Positions 1 to 12,181 of a stretch of DNA of 64,000 nt are shown here, piece after piece (the first letter of the stretch is position 1; every line of letters begins with the position of its first letter). The notes under the pieces were generated by a model, which worked only from the letters and a program-made list of their open reading frames with translations, ran no database searches and was not told where the DNA came from. This DNA comes from Ahaetulla prasina (taxonomy: Eukaryota; Chordata; Lepidosauria; Squamata; Colubridae). The translations under genes were made by a program, and so were the position numbers. The stretch spans positions 160,912,438 to 160,976,437 of the forward strand of contig NC_080540.1 in NCBI RefSeq assembly GCF_028640845.1, given 5' to 3'.

Positions 1-1565
1 AGTGTGCTTTCTAAAATGCTTTCAGCAGTAGCAGAAAGACTATACTGTTGTTTATCCCTGTCAAATTCTCTGACCATTTAGGTGTTCAGAAGGACGCTTT
101 CCTTCTGTGAAATGCGTGGTTAAATTTAATTATAGTAGTTTTAGTTCCCCCAAATAATCAATTTGTGTCCTAAATTTACGTAGCATGAAATGGCTCTGCT
201 TTTAATTGCATCTATCTGCAAATGAAGTGTTGAACTTTCTTTGAATTCTTTACAACTTGTGAGCCATTTACCTATGACATCTTTGTTCTAAACTTGTGAC
301 ATGGCACAAATTTTCTGACAAGGCAGAAAACAAGAAGAAGAGAATTCTGATTGCATTTACTGAAAACCTTCCCTTAAGCTTGAGCTTTTTTCCCAGAAAA
401 TCTAAGTTGCAGATGGTGTTTGGAACATCTTTATGAATTTCAGAAGATAACCTTGACAGTAAAATACATGTTTTGTGTAGTCATATTCTTTTTAAACTTT
501 ATAGTGGTACAACTCCTTTATTTCATTACAGGTATTACATTACTCTGTTATTTCACTTTACATTCAATAGTCTCTTCAGTATATCCATGAAATGTATGTA
601 GGATGTATTTTGGCAAGCTTATTACATTTATTTATGAATGCAAGATTCGTTTTTTATTCTACGACCCCAATATGCTAACTTCAGTTCAGGGATCAGTTCA
701 AAGTTAATGATTACATCTGAACCATAAAATGATCATTTCTCTTATTATAATTGAAAAATTAGTTTTAAAAACCTGTAGGATCATCAAGTGCTTCATAATA
801 TCAGGAAATAATGCATACTCTAAAATGTGTGTTAGGTAATTTGTATACGTATTTAAAGAGAGTGCTTCCTATTATTATTTTTAAAGAAAAAAATCTATTT
901 GTATTGTTATTAATAAAAACTATATTTATTATGAAAAACTATAGGAAAGGTGGAAAATAATGTGATAATCAGAAAATGAGTATTTTCCTGTTTAGGAAGA
1001 TATGTATACAGCTATTTATACATTTAATAAATACAAGAATCTATACGTGTAATAACTAGCTGTTGTAGTCTTTCACCAGAAAATTATCCAACAAACATTT
1101 CGGAGTGATAGGTTGGGGTGACTGTCCCAAGTGAGCTTTTATGGCTTAGTGTGGACTAGAACTCTGCTCTCTTCCTGATCCTAGCCCAAAATCTTAACCA
1201 GTTATACTATGCTATCTTATTTACTTATTTGTTGAAAACCAAATGCCAGACAGGGGAATTCCACAGAATTGTTACATGTTATTTCTTCAGTTAGCAAAAG
1301 AGCAATAAACTGAATGCTGTAATGAAACTGGCAGGCCCGTTCCCACAGGGATAATTAAGTAGTAGCTGTTTAAGATTTGTTTAAGATTTGGGAATTTCAT
1401 CTGAAATTACATGTTAGTCATTGTTTAATGATATATTCATAATTGTGTTTAGAGAAAATTTCTCTGCATCTTTAATATTTCACATGTGGGTATGTATCAT
1501 ATGGAGCTAATTAAGACGTAATACTTGGAACTGAGTAAATGAGGCCCAGGGACTAGTGACTAGTG

Positions 1566-1644
1566 CAGGGGTCTGCAAACTGGCTGAGGAACTCTGGGAG
1601 TTAAAGTCCACAAGTCTTAAAAGAGCCAAGTTTGCAGACCCCTG
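1566..1644. mobile_element. 79-bp hAT-like MITE
   Basis: Terminal inverted repeats CAGGGGTCTGCAAACT and its near-complement GTTTGCAGACCCCTG enclose the core GGCTGAGGAACTCTGGGAG. The flanks share ACTAG but not a perfect 8-bp target duplication. The same core occurs in the element at 46196-46287. Confidence 0.75.
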
Positions 1645-2397
1645 CACTAGATTATAGCATACTGGGAAAGCAATGTACAGTAACATCTTTAAAAATAGCA
1701 AGCTTAGCCTATTATGGCCATTGGTAATTAAGGTTCCTTGGAGAGGGTCTCAGCTGACTATAGGCTTCGTATCACACAAACCCATGATTTGTTGTATCTT
1801 GGCTTATTGAATAAACCACAGTTTGCTGGGTTCACCACAGTATGTCATACTAAAGTTGAATAAACCCAATTATGGTGTAGCATGTATGAACCAGGTTATA
1901 TATTTTTTTTATCTGAAGGAAAAATTCCAAACATCAGGGGGGGAAAAGCAAAATAATTTGCAAACTTCAGAATACAGATCTTCCCAGTAACTTTTAAGGA
2001 ATCTGTTTTTGTATGTATAGGCAAAAAGAAAAAGAAAAATCAGTCAAATCATCAAAAAGATCATCTCCAGCCTAAAGGAAGTGAAAATATCTTGGAAGTG
2101 CCAGATTTGTTGGTGCTGATTTGTTGCTCGTGTCAGTGTTCAGAAATATACACTGAGAGATCATTTGGCATTTCTTTAATGATGTATCAGCCAATATCAA
2201 ATATTAGTAATGCTGCCATAATACTGAAATCTGAAATTGCTGGAATGGGCTAGAAGATTTCTGTTTTATTCTTCTCTGAATCTCATTCACAGATGGAAGT
2301 AACTTGTGGTCATCTTAACTAATTTAATTTCTGGATTGTATATTCCTGCTAGAATAAAGAACTGGAATTTGCAAAACCTAACCTTAAATTTAGTTAT

Positions 2398-4157
2398 CTT
2401 ATACCCAGTGAATCAGCATGATTCTCGGCATTGAATTTAGATATATCTGAGATATAGCTAAGAAGTCACTATTCTTGTGAAACTGGAAGACTATTTTATA
2501 ATTAGCCAGTAATTTGAAATTACTCGGTAACCAAAAGGTTTAATTCCAAAAGTAGGAGACTGTGGTTTTGTGAGAAGCCCTGTGAGTGGGAACTGATGCT
2601 GCAAAGTATTTTTTAAAGAAACAGCAATATAACCTTTCACAAAATATGCATAAAGATAGGAGGATTTTTATTTCTCGGTGTATGATATGCTTACAAAGCA
2701 TCAGTCTAATTCTTGAGAATGAGGAGTCATACTCATCAATATATGTATGGTATAACAACATAAACTAGCTGAATTCATCTTCTTTGCTTATCAAATCTGC
2801 CTTCAATGGACTATATGGATCATGTCTGTATAATAAATGATAGCAACCTCAGGATGGATTTGTACTGTGCTTAACTAGTCTATTGTATACTACTCGGTTA
2901 TTGTATTATACTGAATGATAGAATTACATTCTAAATCCGCATATAGACGAGAGGTCGAACGACTAGCCTTGTGGTGCAACCAAAACAGTCTGGAACTGAA
3001 CACACTCAAAACCGTAAAAATGGTGGTAGACTTTAGGAGAAACCCTTCCATACTTCCACCTCTCACAATACTAGACAACACAGTATCAACAGTAGAAATC
3101 TTCAAATTTCTAGGTTCTATCATATCGCAAGATCTAAAATGGACAGCTAACATCAAAAACATCATTAAAAAAGGACAACAAAGAATGTTCTTTCTGCGCC
3201 AACTCAGTAAGCTCAAACTGCCCAAGGAGCTGCTGATTCAGTTCTACAGAGGAATTATTGAGTCTGTCATTTGCACCTCTATAACTGTCTGGTTCGGTTC
3301 TGCAACCCAACAAGAAAAACACAGACTTCAGAGGATAATTAGAACTGCAGAAAAAATAATTGCTACCAACCTGCCTTCCATTGAGGACCTGTATACTGCA
3401 CGAATCAAGAAGAGGGCCGTGAAAATATTTACAGATCCCTCACATCCAGGACATAAACTGTTTCAACTCCTACCCTCAAAACGATGCTATAGAGCACTGC
3501 ACACCAGAACAACTAGACACAAGAACAGTTTTTTCCCGAAGGCCATCACTCTGCTAAACAAATAATTCCATCAACACTGTCAAACTATTTACTGAATCTG
3601 CACTACTATTAATCTTCTCATAGTTCCCATCACCAATCTCTTTCCATTTATGACTGTATGACTATAACTTGTTGCTGGCAATCCTTATGATTTATATTGA
3701 TATATTGACCATCAATTGTGTTGTAAATGTTGTACCTTGATGAACGTATCTTTTCTTTTATGTACACTGAGAGCATATGCACCAAGACAAATTCCTTGTG
3801 TGTCCCATCACACTTGGCCAATAAAAGTTCTATTCTATTCTATTCTATTCTAAAAGCTGCATTGAAAATTAAGAGGAGTTAGTTTATGCATTTTTCAAAC
3901 AATTACCCACAACTTCAATTAATATAATTTAGAAAAGGGGTAATTGTTCAATTTTTGTAAAGTGGCATATAGAAGTCTGTGTTGTGCAGATTGTACTATT
4001 GTACTATTGTACTATTCTATCTGTGGTGGACTAACTAGTTTAACCATCAACAGTGCAAATTCATGAACCTGAACAATTCTTCAGATTCCTAAGTGGAAGT
4101 TTAAGCATTTTGGGCAAATAAGCCTGTTGACAATGGGTTGGCTGTGATAAATGAAAT
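2398..4157 (+). repeat. Tandem duplication A, copy 1 (1.76 kb)
   Basis: Nearly identical to 4230-5978 at a constant offset of 1832 bp, starting at CTTATACCCAG and ending at GATAAATGAAAT. It contains a truncated L3 LINE. The copies differ by scattered substitutions, single-base indels and the copy number of a TGTACTAT motif. A 72-bp A-rich spacer (4158-4229) separates them. Confidence 0.95.
2915..3852 (+). mobile_element. 5'-truncated CR1/L3-type LINE with (TTCTA)n tail
   Basis: An uninterrupted frame (2915-3565) encodes the C-terminal part of a non-LTR reverse transcriptase: ESAYRREVERLALW-like start, FKFLGSIISQDLKW, a SITVWFGSAT motif, RTAEKIIATNLPSIEDLY and TTRHKNSFFPKAITLLNK. The catalytic YADD box would lie upstream and is missing, so this is a dead 5'-truncated copy. 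The 3' UTR ends CACTTGGCCAATAAAAG and runs into TTCTA repeats. The family name is from memory of snake CR1/L3 elements. Confidence 0.88.
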
Positions 4158-4229
4158 GTGAAAAAGAAAAAAACAACTCGAGGAGGGGCTTAAAAAAAAA
4201 AACTCGCACAAAAATGTGCTGAAAACTCG

Positions 4230-5978
4230 CTTATACCCAGTGAATCAGCATGATTCTCGGCATTGAATTTAGATATATCTGAGATATAGCTAAGAAGTCA
4301 CTATTCTTGTGAAACTGGAAGACTATTGTATATTTAGCCAGTAATTTGAAATTACTCGGTAACCAAAAGGTTTAATTCCAAAAGTAGGAGACTGTGGTTT
4401 TGTGAGAAGCCCTGTGAGTGGGAACTGATGCTGCAAAGTATTTTTTAAAGAAACAGCAATATAACCTTTCACAAAATATGCATAAAGATAGGAGGATTTT
4501 TATTTCTCTGTGTATGATATGCTTACAAAGCATCAGTCTAATTCTTGAGAATGAGGAGTCATACTCATCAATATATGTATGGTATAACAACATAAACTAG
4601 CTGAATTCATCTTCTTTGCTTATCAAATCTGCCTTCAATGGACTATATGGATCATGTCTGTATAATAAATGATAGCAACCTCAGGATGGATTTGTACTGT
4701 GCTTAACTAGTCTATTGTATACTACTCGGTTATTGTATTATACTGAATGATAGAATTACATTCTAAATCCGCATATAGACGAGAGGTCGAACGACTAGCC
4801 TTGTGGTGCAACTAAAACAATCTGGAACTGAACACACTCAAAACCGTAAAAATGGTGGTAGACTTTAGGAGAAACCCTTCCATACTTCCACCTCTCACAA
4901 TACTAGACAACACAGTATCAACAGCAGAAACCTTCAAATTTCTAGGTTCTATCATATCGCAAGAGCTCAAATGGACAGCTAACATCAAAACATCATTAAA
5001 AAGGACAACAAAGAATGTTCTTTCTGCGCCAACTCAGTAAGCTCAAACTGCCCAAGGAGCTGCTGATTCAGTTCTACAGAGGAATTATTGAGTCTGTCAT
5101 TTGCACCTCTATAACTGTCTGGTTCGGTTCTGCAACCCAACAAGAAAAACACAGACTTCAGAGGATAATTAGAACTGCAGAAAAAATAATTGCTACCAAC
5201 CTGCCTTCCATTGAGGACCTGTATACTGCATGAATCAAGAAGGGGGCCGTGAAAATATTTACAGACCCCTCGCATCCTGGATATAAACTGTTTCAACTCC
5301 TACCCTCAAAACGGTGCTATAGAGCACTGCACACCAGAACAACTAGATACAAGAACAGTTTTTTCCGAAGGCCATCACTCTGCTAAACAAATAATTCCAT
5401 CAACACTGTCAAACTATTTACTGAATCTGCACTACTATTAATCTTCTCATAGTTCCCATCACCAATCTCTTTCCATTTATGACTGTATGACTATAACTTG
5501 TTGCTGGCAATCCTTATGATTTATATTGATATATTGACCATCAATTGTGTTGTAAATGTTGTACCTTGATGAACGTATCTTTTCTTTTATGTACACTGAG
5601 AGCATATGCACCAAGACAAATTCCTTGTGTGTCCCATCACACTTGGCCAATAAAAATTCTATTCTATTCTATTCTATTCTAAAAGCTGCATTGAAAATTA
5701 AGAAGAGTTAGTTTATGCATTTTTCAAACAATTACCCACAACTTCAATTAATATAATTTAGAAAAGGGGTAATTGTTCAATTTTTGTAAAGTGGCATATA
5801 GAAGTCTGTGTTGTGCAGATTGTACTATTGTACTATTCTATCTGTGGTGGACTAACTAGTTTAACCATCAACAGTGCAAATTCATGAACCTGAACAATTC
5901 TTCAGATTCCTAAGTGGAAGTTTAAGCATTTTGGACAAATAAGCCTGTTGACAATGAGTTGGCTGTGATAAATGAAAT
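4230..5978 (+). repeat. Tandem duplication A, copy 2 (1.75 kb)
   Basis: Second copy of the unit at 2398-4157. Its LINE segment carries single-base deletions near 4988-5000 and a CGA-to-TGA change near 5231, so the reading frame that is open in copy 1 is broken here. Confidence 0.95.
4747..5681 (+). mobile_element. CR1/L3-type LINE, duplicated and frame-broken copy
   Basis: Same LINE fragment as at 2915-3852, carried along in the tandem duplication, not an independent insertion. The reverse transcriptase frame is split by small deletions and a stop. Confidence 0.88.
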
Positions 5979-6074
5979 CTTGCTACCCCTAGAAAATAAC
6001 TACACTATTTTTACAATCCTGTTTATAAATATTTGTCAGATAAACCATGGAGAAATTTTGTTCTTTTTACATAG

Positions 6075-6192
6075 TCATTTCCTTTGTCTCAATGAATGCC
6101 CTCCTCTGATGTGATAAAGAGAGACAGTCTTTCATCTAAGGAGAAATAATGAACCACAACTATGATGGTTTTCCTCCACACAAAGTATTGTT
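6075..6192. repeat. Duplication B, flanking segment copy 1
   Basis: This 118-bp segment, starting TCATTTCCTTTGTCTC and ending AGTATTGTT, recurs at 8334-8453. Its first ~37 bp also recur at about 7065-7111. Its last 9 bases overlap the start of the 0.93-kb block at 6184. Confidence 0.9.
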
Positions 6193-7111
6193 GGAGTTAA
6201 AAGATAGACTAAATTCCCAAACTCGAAGCAGGAGGTGAGATTTGAACACTCCCTCAATAATTCTTGGATGTTAACTTTTTAATAATAATTTTGGATTGCA
6301 GGTGGATCCATGTCAGAGTTTCGGAGCCCGTGGGAATTATATCAACAGAGTATCCCAGATGATCTGGATGTTGGTAAAGTACCTCACTTTTTTTTTTTTT
6401 TTTTGCAAAAATGTTCCTGTGAAGTAAAATAAGATACTATTTCTGCCAGAGAGGAAAAAATATGATGTATTTGGAATTATGATGCCAGGCAATTTGATCC
6501 TGTTTGAATAGCCGAGCTTCTTGCATGTATTTTCTTGGTATTGAAATTTGAGGTTGATGTAGGGCTGATTTTGAATGAAATGTGATTGTCCTTCAGCTGT
6601 GGCCAATTTTTTTTAAAAGTACAAGGGTGCCAACTTTTAAATTACTTAAGTGCTTGTGTGAGTAAAAAAAACAGAACAGCAATTTCCGATCGCTCCTCTG
6701 CTATAAGCCCTTCAAGCAATCTTAAAATGAACGTCTCTTATTTTATGTCAATCTTTCACTTGCAAAATGAAGATAATGGATGGTTCTCTGCTTTCTTGAT
6801 CTGTTGTCTTCTTATAATAGCAAAAAAAAAATTATACACAATTTTTCTATTATAAAATACTAAGCATTATTGCTATATATGCTATATAATGGATATTGTG
6901 AGCCAAACTTTTCCTCTTGTACTCCTTGACATTTATGGTGGAAGACAACGTTTTAATGTTAGAGTGTACGTACTGATAGAATGCAACCATGGAAATGGGG
7001 GAAATTGAGAGATTGATGGAGACAAGGATTGTGAAGCCTAGCTTCATCCACAGAAAATGCTTATTGATCATTTCCTTTGTCTCAATGAATGCCCTCCTCT
7101 GATGTGATAAA
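6184..7111. repeat. Duplication B, main block copy 1
   Basis: 928 bp nearly identical to 7453-8378 at an offset of 1269 bp. Differences are mostly poly-T and poly-A length and a few substitutions. No coding potential is supported in either copy. Confidence 0.95.
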
Positions 7112-7302
7112 AAGTATCTGGTAGCACTTTTTCCAACTGACAAGTTTTATTAAAAGGCACAAGCTTTGGTAAACTGCAGTTCACTTCATCAGATGACCGA
7201 AGCGTGTCTTTTAATACAAGTTTTAAGCTAGAAAAGATGTTACCAGATTCCTCCTGATCTTTGACTGCTGTAGACTAACACAGTTCTCCCCCCTACAGTG
7301 AC
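7112..7302. repeat. Interspersed repeat between the B copies
   Basis: The sequence resembles a widespread reptile repeat with the phrases CACTTCATCAGATGA and GTAGACTAACACAG. It sits between the two B blocks. I cannot assign a family with confidence. Confidence 0.5.
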
Positions 7303-7452
7303 CGGAACTGGCATTATCTCTCACATTTCTGAGGTGATGTTACAGGAAGCTGTGCTGAGTGACACCTTATTTTTTTTGTGACTGGTGTTTAGGTGTGGTG
7401 AATTATTTGCTGAGTGCCACACCTCACTTTTTTAAAGTATGTTGCTTGCGTC

Positions 7453-8378
7453 AGTATTGTTGGAGTTAAAAGATAGACTAAATTCCCAAACTCGAAGCAG
7501 GAGGTGAGATTTGAACACTCCCTCAATAATTCTTGGATGTTAACTTTTTAATAATAATTTTGGATTGCAGGTGGATCCATGTCAGAGTTTCAGAGCCCGT
7601 GGGAATTATATCAACAGAGTATCCCAGATGATCTGGATGCTGGTAAAGTACCTCACTTTTTTTTTTTTTTGCAAAAATGTTCCTGTGAAGTAAAATAAGA
7701 TACTATTTCTGCCAGAGAGGAAAAAATATGATGTATTTGGAATTATGATGCCAGGCAATTTGATCCTGTTTGAATAGCCGAGCTTCTTGCATGTATTTTC
7801 TTGGTATTGAAATTTGAGGTTGATGTAGGGCTGATTTTGAATGAAATGTGATTGTCCTTCAGCTGTGGCCAATTTTTTTTAAAAGTACAAGGGTGCCAAC
7901 TTTTAAATTACTTAAGTGCTTGTGTGAGTAAAAAAAACAGAACAGCAATTTCCGATCGCTCCTCTGCTATAAGCCCTTCAAGCAATCTTAAAATGAACGT
8001 CTCTTATTTTATGTCAATCTTTCACTTGCAAAATGAAGATAATGGATGGTTCTCTGCTTTCTTGATCTGTTGTCTTCTTATAATAGCAAAAAAAAATTTA
8101 TACACAATTTTTCTATTATAAAATACTAAGCATTATTGCTATATATGCTATATAATGGATATTGTGAGCCAAACTTTTCCTCTTGTATTCCTTGACATTT
8201 ATGGTGGAAGACAACGTTTTAATGTTAGAGTGTACGTACTGATAGAATGCAACCATGGAAATGGGGGAAATTGAGAGATTGATGGAGACAAGGATTGTGA
8301 AGCCTAGCTTCATCCACAGAAAATGCTTATTGATCATTTCCCTTTGTCTCAATGAATGCCCTCCTCTGATGTGATAAA
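7453..8378. repeat. Duplication B, main block copy 2
   Basis: Second copy of the block at 6184-7111. Here it continues directly into the second copy of the flanking segment (8334-8453). Confidence 0.95.
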
Positions 8379-8453
8379 GAGAGACAGTCTTTCATCTAAG
8401 GAGAAATAATGAACCACAACTATGATGGTTTTTCCTCCACACAAAGTATTGTT
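8334..8453. repeat. Duplication B, flanking segment copy 2
   Basis: Second copy of 6075-6192, in its probable original context since it continues seamlessly from the preceding block. Confidence 0.9.
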
Positions 8454-8756
8454 TTCAGCAGAGGATTCCTTAGGATCATGGATTTTCACGAGTCTTAACT
8501 TGCCCCAAAGACTTTCCATGAAAACACTCTGCACGTGGAGAGCAGTGGTAGGGAAGGAGGAGTTAACCTCTTCTCCTTTTGAATAAGAGCCTATATGTTC
8601 CTGAAGGTTTCAGCAATAATGCAATGGTTACAGCATATGTAGCAAATGTGGTTGCTTTCAGCTCTCCTGATTTGGAATTCTCTAGTCCCAACAGATCGGT
8701 GGTATGCCAGGCTAACAAAGATAATCTGAGGCCTTGAGCTAGAATAAGATGTAAAA

Positions 8757-8925
8757 CATGGGTGTCCAGCCTTTGGGCTTGCTATGGGGCACATTGAATG
8801 AAGAAGAATTGTCTTGGGCTGCATATAAAATATATAAAATAGTCGATACAAATCATATAAAAATGTTAAAAGTTTACGATGTTGTGGGGCCACATTTCTA
8901 GCTGTCCAGGGCTGCATATTATAAA
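8757..8925. mobile_element. hAT-like nonautonomous element, partial
   Basis: A TGGGTGTCCAGCCTTTGGG start and GGGGCCACATTTCTAGC near the end resemble vertebrate Charlie-type repeats. It abuts the BovB fragment that follows. No target duplication was found. Confidence 0.45.
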
Positions 8926-8929
8926 CCTT

Positions 8930-9145
8930 GCTATGCAGAGCAAGAAGAGCCTAATGCTGGGAAATATTGAGGGCAAAAGAAGAAGGGGACGACAGAGAAT
9001 GAGGTGGCTGGATGGAGTCACTGAAGCAGTAGGCGTGAGCTTAAATGGACTCCGGGGGATGGTAGAGGACAGGAAGGCCTGGAGGAATGTTGTCCATGGG
9101 GTCACAATGGGTCGGACCTGACTTCGCAACTAACAACAAAATACA
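8930..9145 (+). mobile_element. BovB/RTE LINE 3' end
   Basis: The frame ending at 9121 encodes RGRQRMRWLDGVTEAVGV, LRGMVEDRKAWRNVVHGV and GRT, the C-terminal signature of BovB-type RTE elements (the GRQRMRWLDG...DREAWR...VHGV pattern). It is strongly 5'-truncated and ends near GACTTCGCAACTAACAACA. BovB is known for horizontal spread between squamates and ruminants. Confidence 0.85.
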
Positions 9146-9619
9146 GAGCAATGTTGAATAGTGATTCTAGCGTTGCACTAATGTCTAGTGTATTGAAACC
9201 ATGAACATTGGGTGGGCTGATATCAGCTGAAACGATTAATTGTATTCAATTAATTTTTTTCCAATGCTGTAGAAAATCAATTATTCTTAATTTGACTAAT
9301 AGTCTTCCATGGCTGTGTTCAAGTTTTTTACAAACATATTGAACCACCTGTCCCCTCATTCTTTGGGTACATTCTTTTCCTAGATATTATTCACTGCTCT
9401 ATAGATACAGTTTCAATGTTAAGAAAAATTCAATCAAGCGTGAGTTACTAAAAATATTAAATATTAACAGCATTTTACGACACTTCTGGGGAAGGTAGCT
9501 GAGAGGATAATTGCCTAGCAGCTTCAGAGGACCTTGAATGAACCTGGGTTTGGTCAGAAACGGCTTGGTCATGCTTTTAGATGATCTCTGGTGAGAGCAG
9601 GAATAGAGATTGTGCACCC

Positions 9620-10813
9620 CTCCTTGCCTAAGCTGACTTCTCTGCAGCTTTCAATGCCATCAACTATGGTATCTTTCCAGATTAGTTAGGGGATTGAGAT
9701 GGGCACCACTGTTTCGTGCTAGTTCACCTCCTTTCTCTAAGATTCATTCCAGTCAATGATGATTTGAGAGTGGGGGGAGATTCTGCCCCTGACCCCTACT
9801 GTGTGTGGTGCCACAGGTTTCAATGCTCTCTCTGCTTCTATTCAACATATACATGAGGCCACTGGGTAAGCTCATCCATTGCCATGGGGTAAGGTATTAT
9901 CAAGAGGCCGATAATACCCAATTATACATCTCTGCCCCTGGCAAATTAAGTGATGCTGTGGACAACTTATCTTAGCATCTGAAAGCTGTGAGGGTCTATA
10001 TGAGAAACCACAGGCTTCAGCCAAACCATAGCAAAGGTTTCGTCTCTCAGGAAGCTACACTTTGGAGGCCAAAGAAGCAGCCTTCTCTGCCATGGTGCCC
10101 ACCTTATGGAACATTCCTCTGACCCCCTAAGTGAGGCCAGCTCAATCCCTCTGTCTGCTTTGGAAGCCATATTAGGCCTGAAGTTTCCCTGCTGCCATTT
10201 TTTCACGTGTGAGAAAGTAGGAGGGGGAAGGGGGGAGTTAGCAGAGAGGCCCATTAGACACAATAACATTCTTCCTGTTGGTCAAGGTCAGGCTGGTCCG
10301 GCAGCTGGAGAAGGAGTGGTCGGAGTGATGTATCGAGATGGGACAGTTGGCGATTGGAGCATGTGATCGGCAGAGAAGTTAGGGGTTGGTTTTGGAGTTT
10401 TGATTTACTGAGGGAAAACCCGGATCTCTCAGATTCGGATTTTCCCAGATGTGCCAGTTTACCTATCCTAGTAAAAGAACTTTGAAAGATGCCTGCTTTG
10501 GAGTTTTTACTTGGGGAGGGGGTTTTCTGGAACGCTGACACCCTCCTTATTTTCAGGAAATTCCTCAGGACCTGGATTGGCATCAGACTTGGAGGTCTCA
10601 GGGAACCTGTGAGATCTTGAGGAGGCTGTGTTTCTGTTCAAAACGTCTGTGTGTATTTCTGTGTCTATGTGTCTTTGTGTGTTTGTATTTAACTTTCTTA
10701 ATACAACTGTGTTTAACATGTTTATTGTTTTATACTTTTTTTGCTGTATGCTGCCCAGAGTCACTTCTTGTGTGATGGATGGCCATATAAATTTGATAAC
10801 TAAATAAATAAAG
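9620..10813 (+). mobile_element. Decayed L2-like LINE fragment
   Basis: Translated pieces recall a reverse transcriptase: LLFNIYMRPLGKLIH, then a degraded YADD region reading EADNTQLYIS, and farther on EAAFSAMVPTLWNIPL, matching the C-terminal APxLWNxLP motif. Frames are broken. The end (10745-10813) is a diverged version of the TGCCCAGAGTC...AAATAAATAAA tail. Confidence 0.75.
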
Positions 10814-12105
10814 CTAATTTCTCCATCCTAAATTATAAACTAAGATTTCAGTTGATAATAATGGTTTCCAGAGAGGTAACATTGATGGGAGTTGTTCTGG
10901 TACATGAGAAAATATTTCAGACTCTTCAACTTTCTGCGTGTTTTATAGCCAGACCAAAGGACATTTAAGGTTAAATGCTTACCTTTCATTTAGTAAAATA
11001 AGAGATTTTAAATAGTGACATCACTCTCTTAAATCATTTTTATCTAATTAATAAACTAACGTTCCAAATGACAGTTCCACTTTTGTGCTGAATATAACAG
11101 AATATAATGTAGGCAGTAATAAAAGCAAATTTCCAGATGATCCCCTTCTTGATGTGAGGAAAGCATTATGAGATTTTCATTCATGAAAAGCAACATGACA
11201 TACGTTAATTGCTTGTCTGAATGTCATTTCTGGTATACATGAGATTTTAATGGATAATGACAACTCGTAACTGGTTAGTACAAATTTAAACATGCAGTTA
11301 ATAGTAATCACTAATGAGAACACTTTCTATTTGGATGGTCAGTGTTTGCCACATGTAAAGGTCAGAGTTTCCAATAAATGAAAAAGAGAAATTTGTGGAG
11401 TAACCTCTTTTTCTTTTTAAATAAAAGTAAATAAGCTTCTATTTCAAATCAATTGGCTACCCTGAAGTGGCAATGAGAAAGTAAGAGAGGGCTGTTAAGA
11501 AAAGAATGAGAATGGAGAGTCCTATTTCCCCAACCCATTTTATATAACTTTGAGGAAAATGGAAAGTAAAACTAAATTCTTCTTCTCTTTGGCCCAAAGT
11601 ACAGGGAAAAGGGCAAATACTTTCTTTGATTTTAGATTGATTTAATCTGTTCTCAATCATGTTCTAAAATAAGGAATGCAGGCCATTGAGATCCGAATAC
11701 ATTAAATCGGTTTTTCAGTCTCTTTGAAAAACATATTTTCCACCCATGAGCCTCAGTACCAGAATTAAGAGCAAATAACATATGAAGGCATAAGCTGCAA
11801 AAATAAATAAGTATCGGCACAGGGAATTTCATCTGCTCTTAACATAGAGAATTGCAAGTTATTAATATATGGATCTGCCCCTAATACCTGTTGTTTGAAG
11901 CCAATCGCTTCAATTTCAGACCTTTTTTTTAAGCTGAGTTCATCCATACACATGTTATGTACATGTTGAAGAACAGCTTCAAAGAAAAATCTTACGTAGG
12001 AGCAGACCATAAGAGATTTTCAGTAACTAACTTCTGAATTCTTGGCTCTCAATTTTTACCACTCATTGAGAATATTCTACTTTTAGTGAGAGCGTAAAAG
12101 AACAT

Positions 12106-12181
12106 AGCATAGAATAACAGAGTTTGAAGGGACCTTGGAAGTCTTCTAGTCCAATCTCCTGTTTGAATAGGAGACCCTATA
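12106..12181 (-). mobile_element. CR1-like LINE 3' fragment
   Basis: GAAGGGACCTTGGAAGTC followed by TTCTAGTCCAATCTCCTG is the antisense of the CR1 3' region familiar from bird and reptile genomes. It lies about 600 bp upstream of the first coding exon. Confidence 0.65.

Noticed and set aside
2915..3565. 216-codon frame as a host gene
   Set aside because: It is the C-terminal part of a LINE reverse transcriptase without a catalytic box, with a LINE 3' UTR and tail behind it.
7850..8121. Paired 89-codon frames repeated at 6586 and 7852 as a duplicated gene
   Set aside because: Both come from the duplicated non-coding block; codon use looks random, frames on both strands are open equally, and nothing resembles a known protein.
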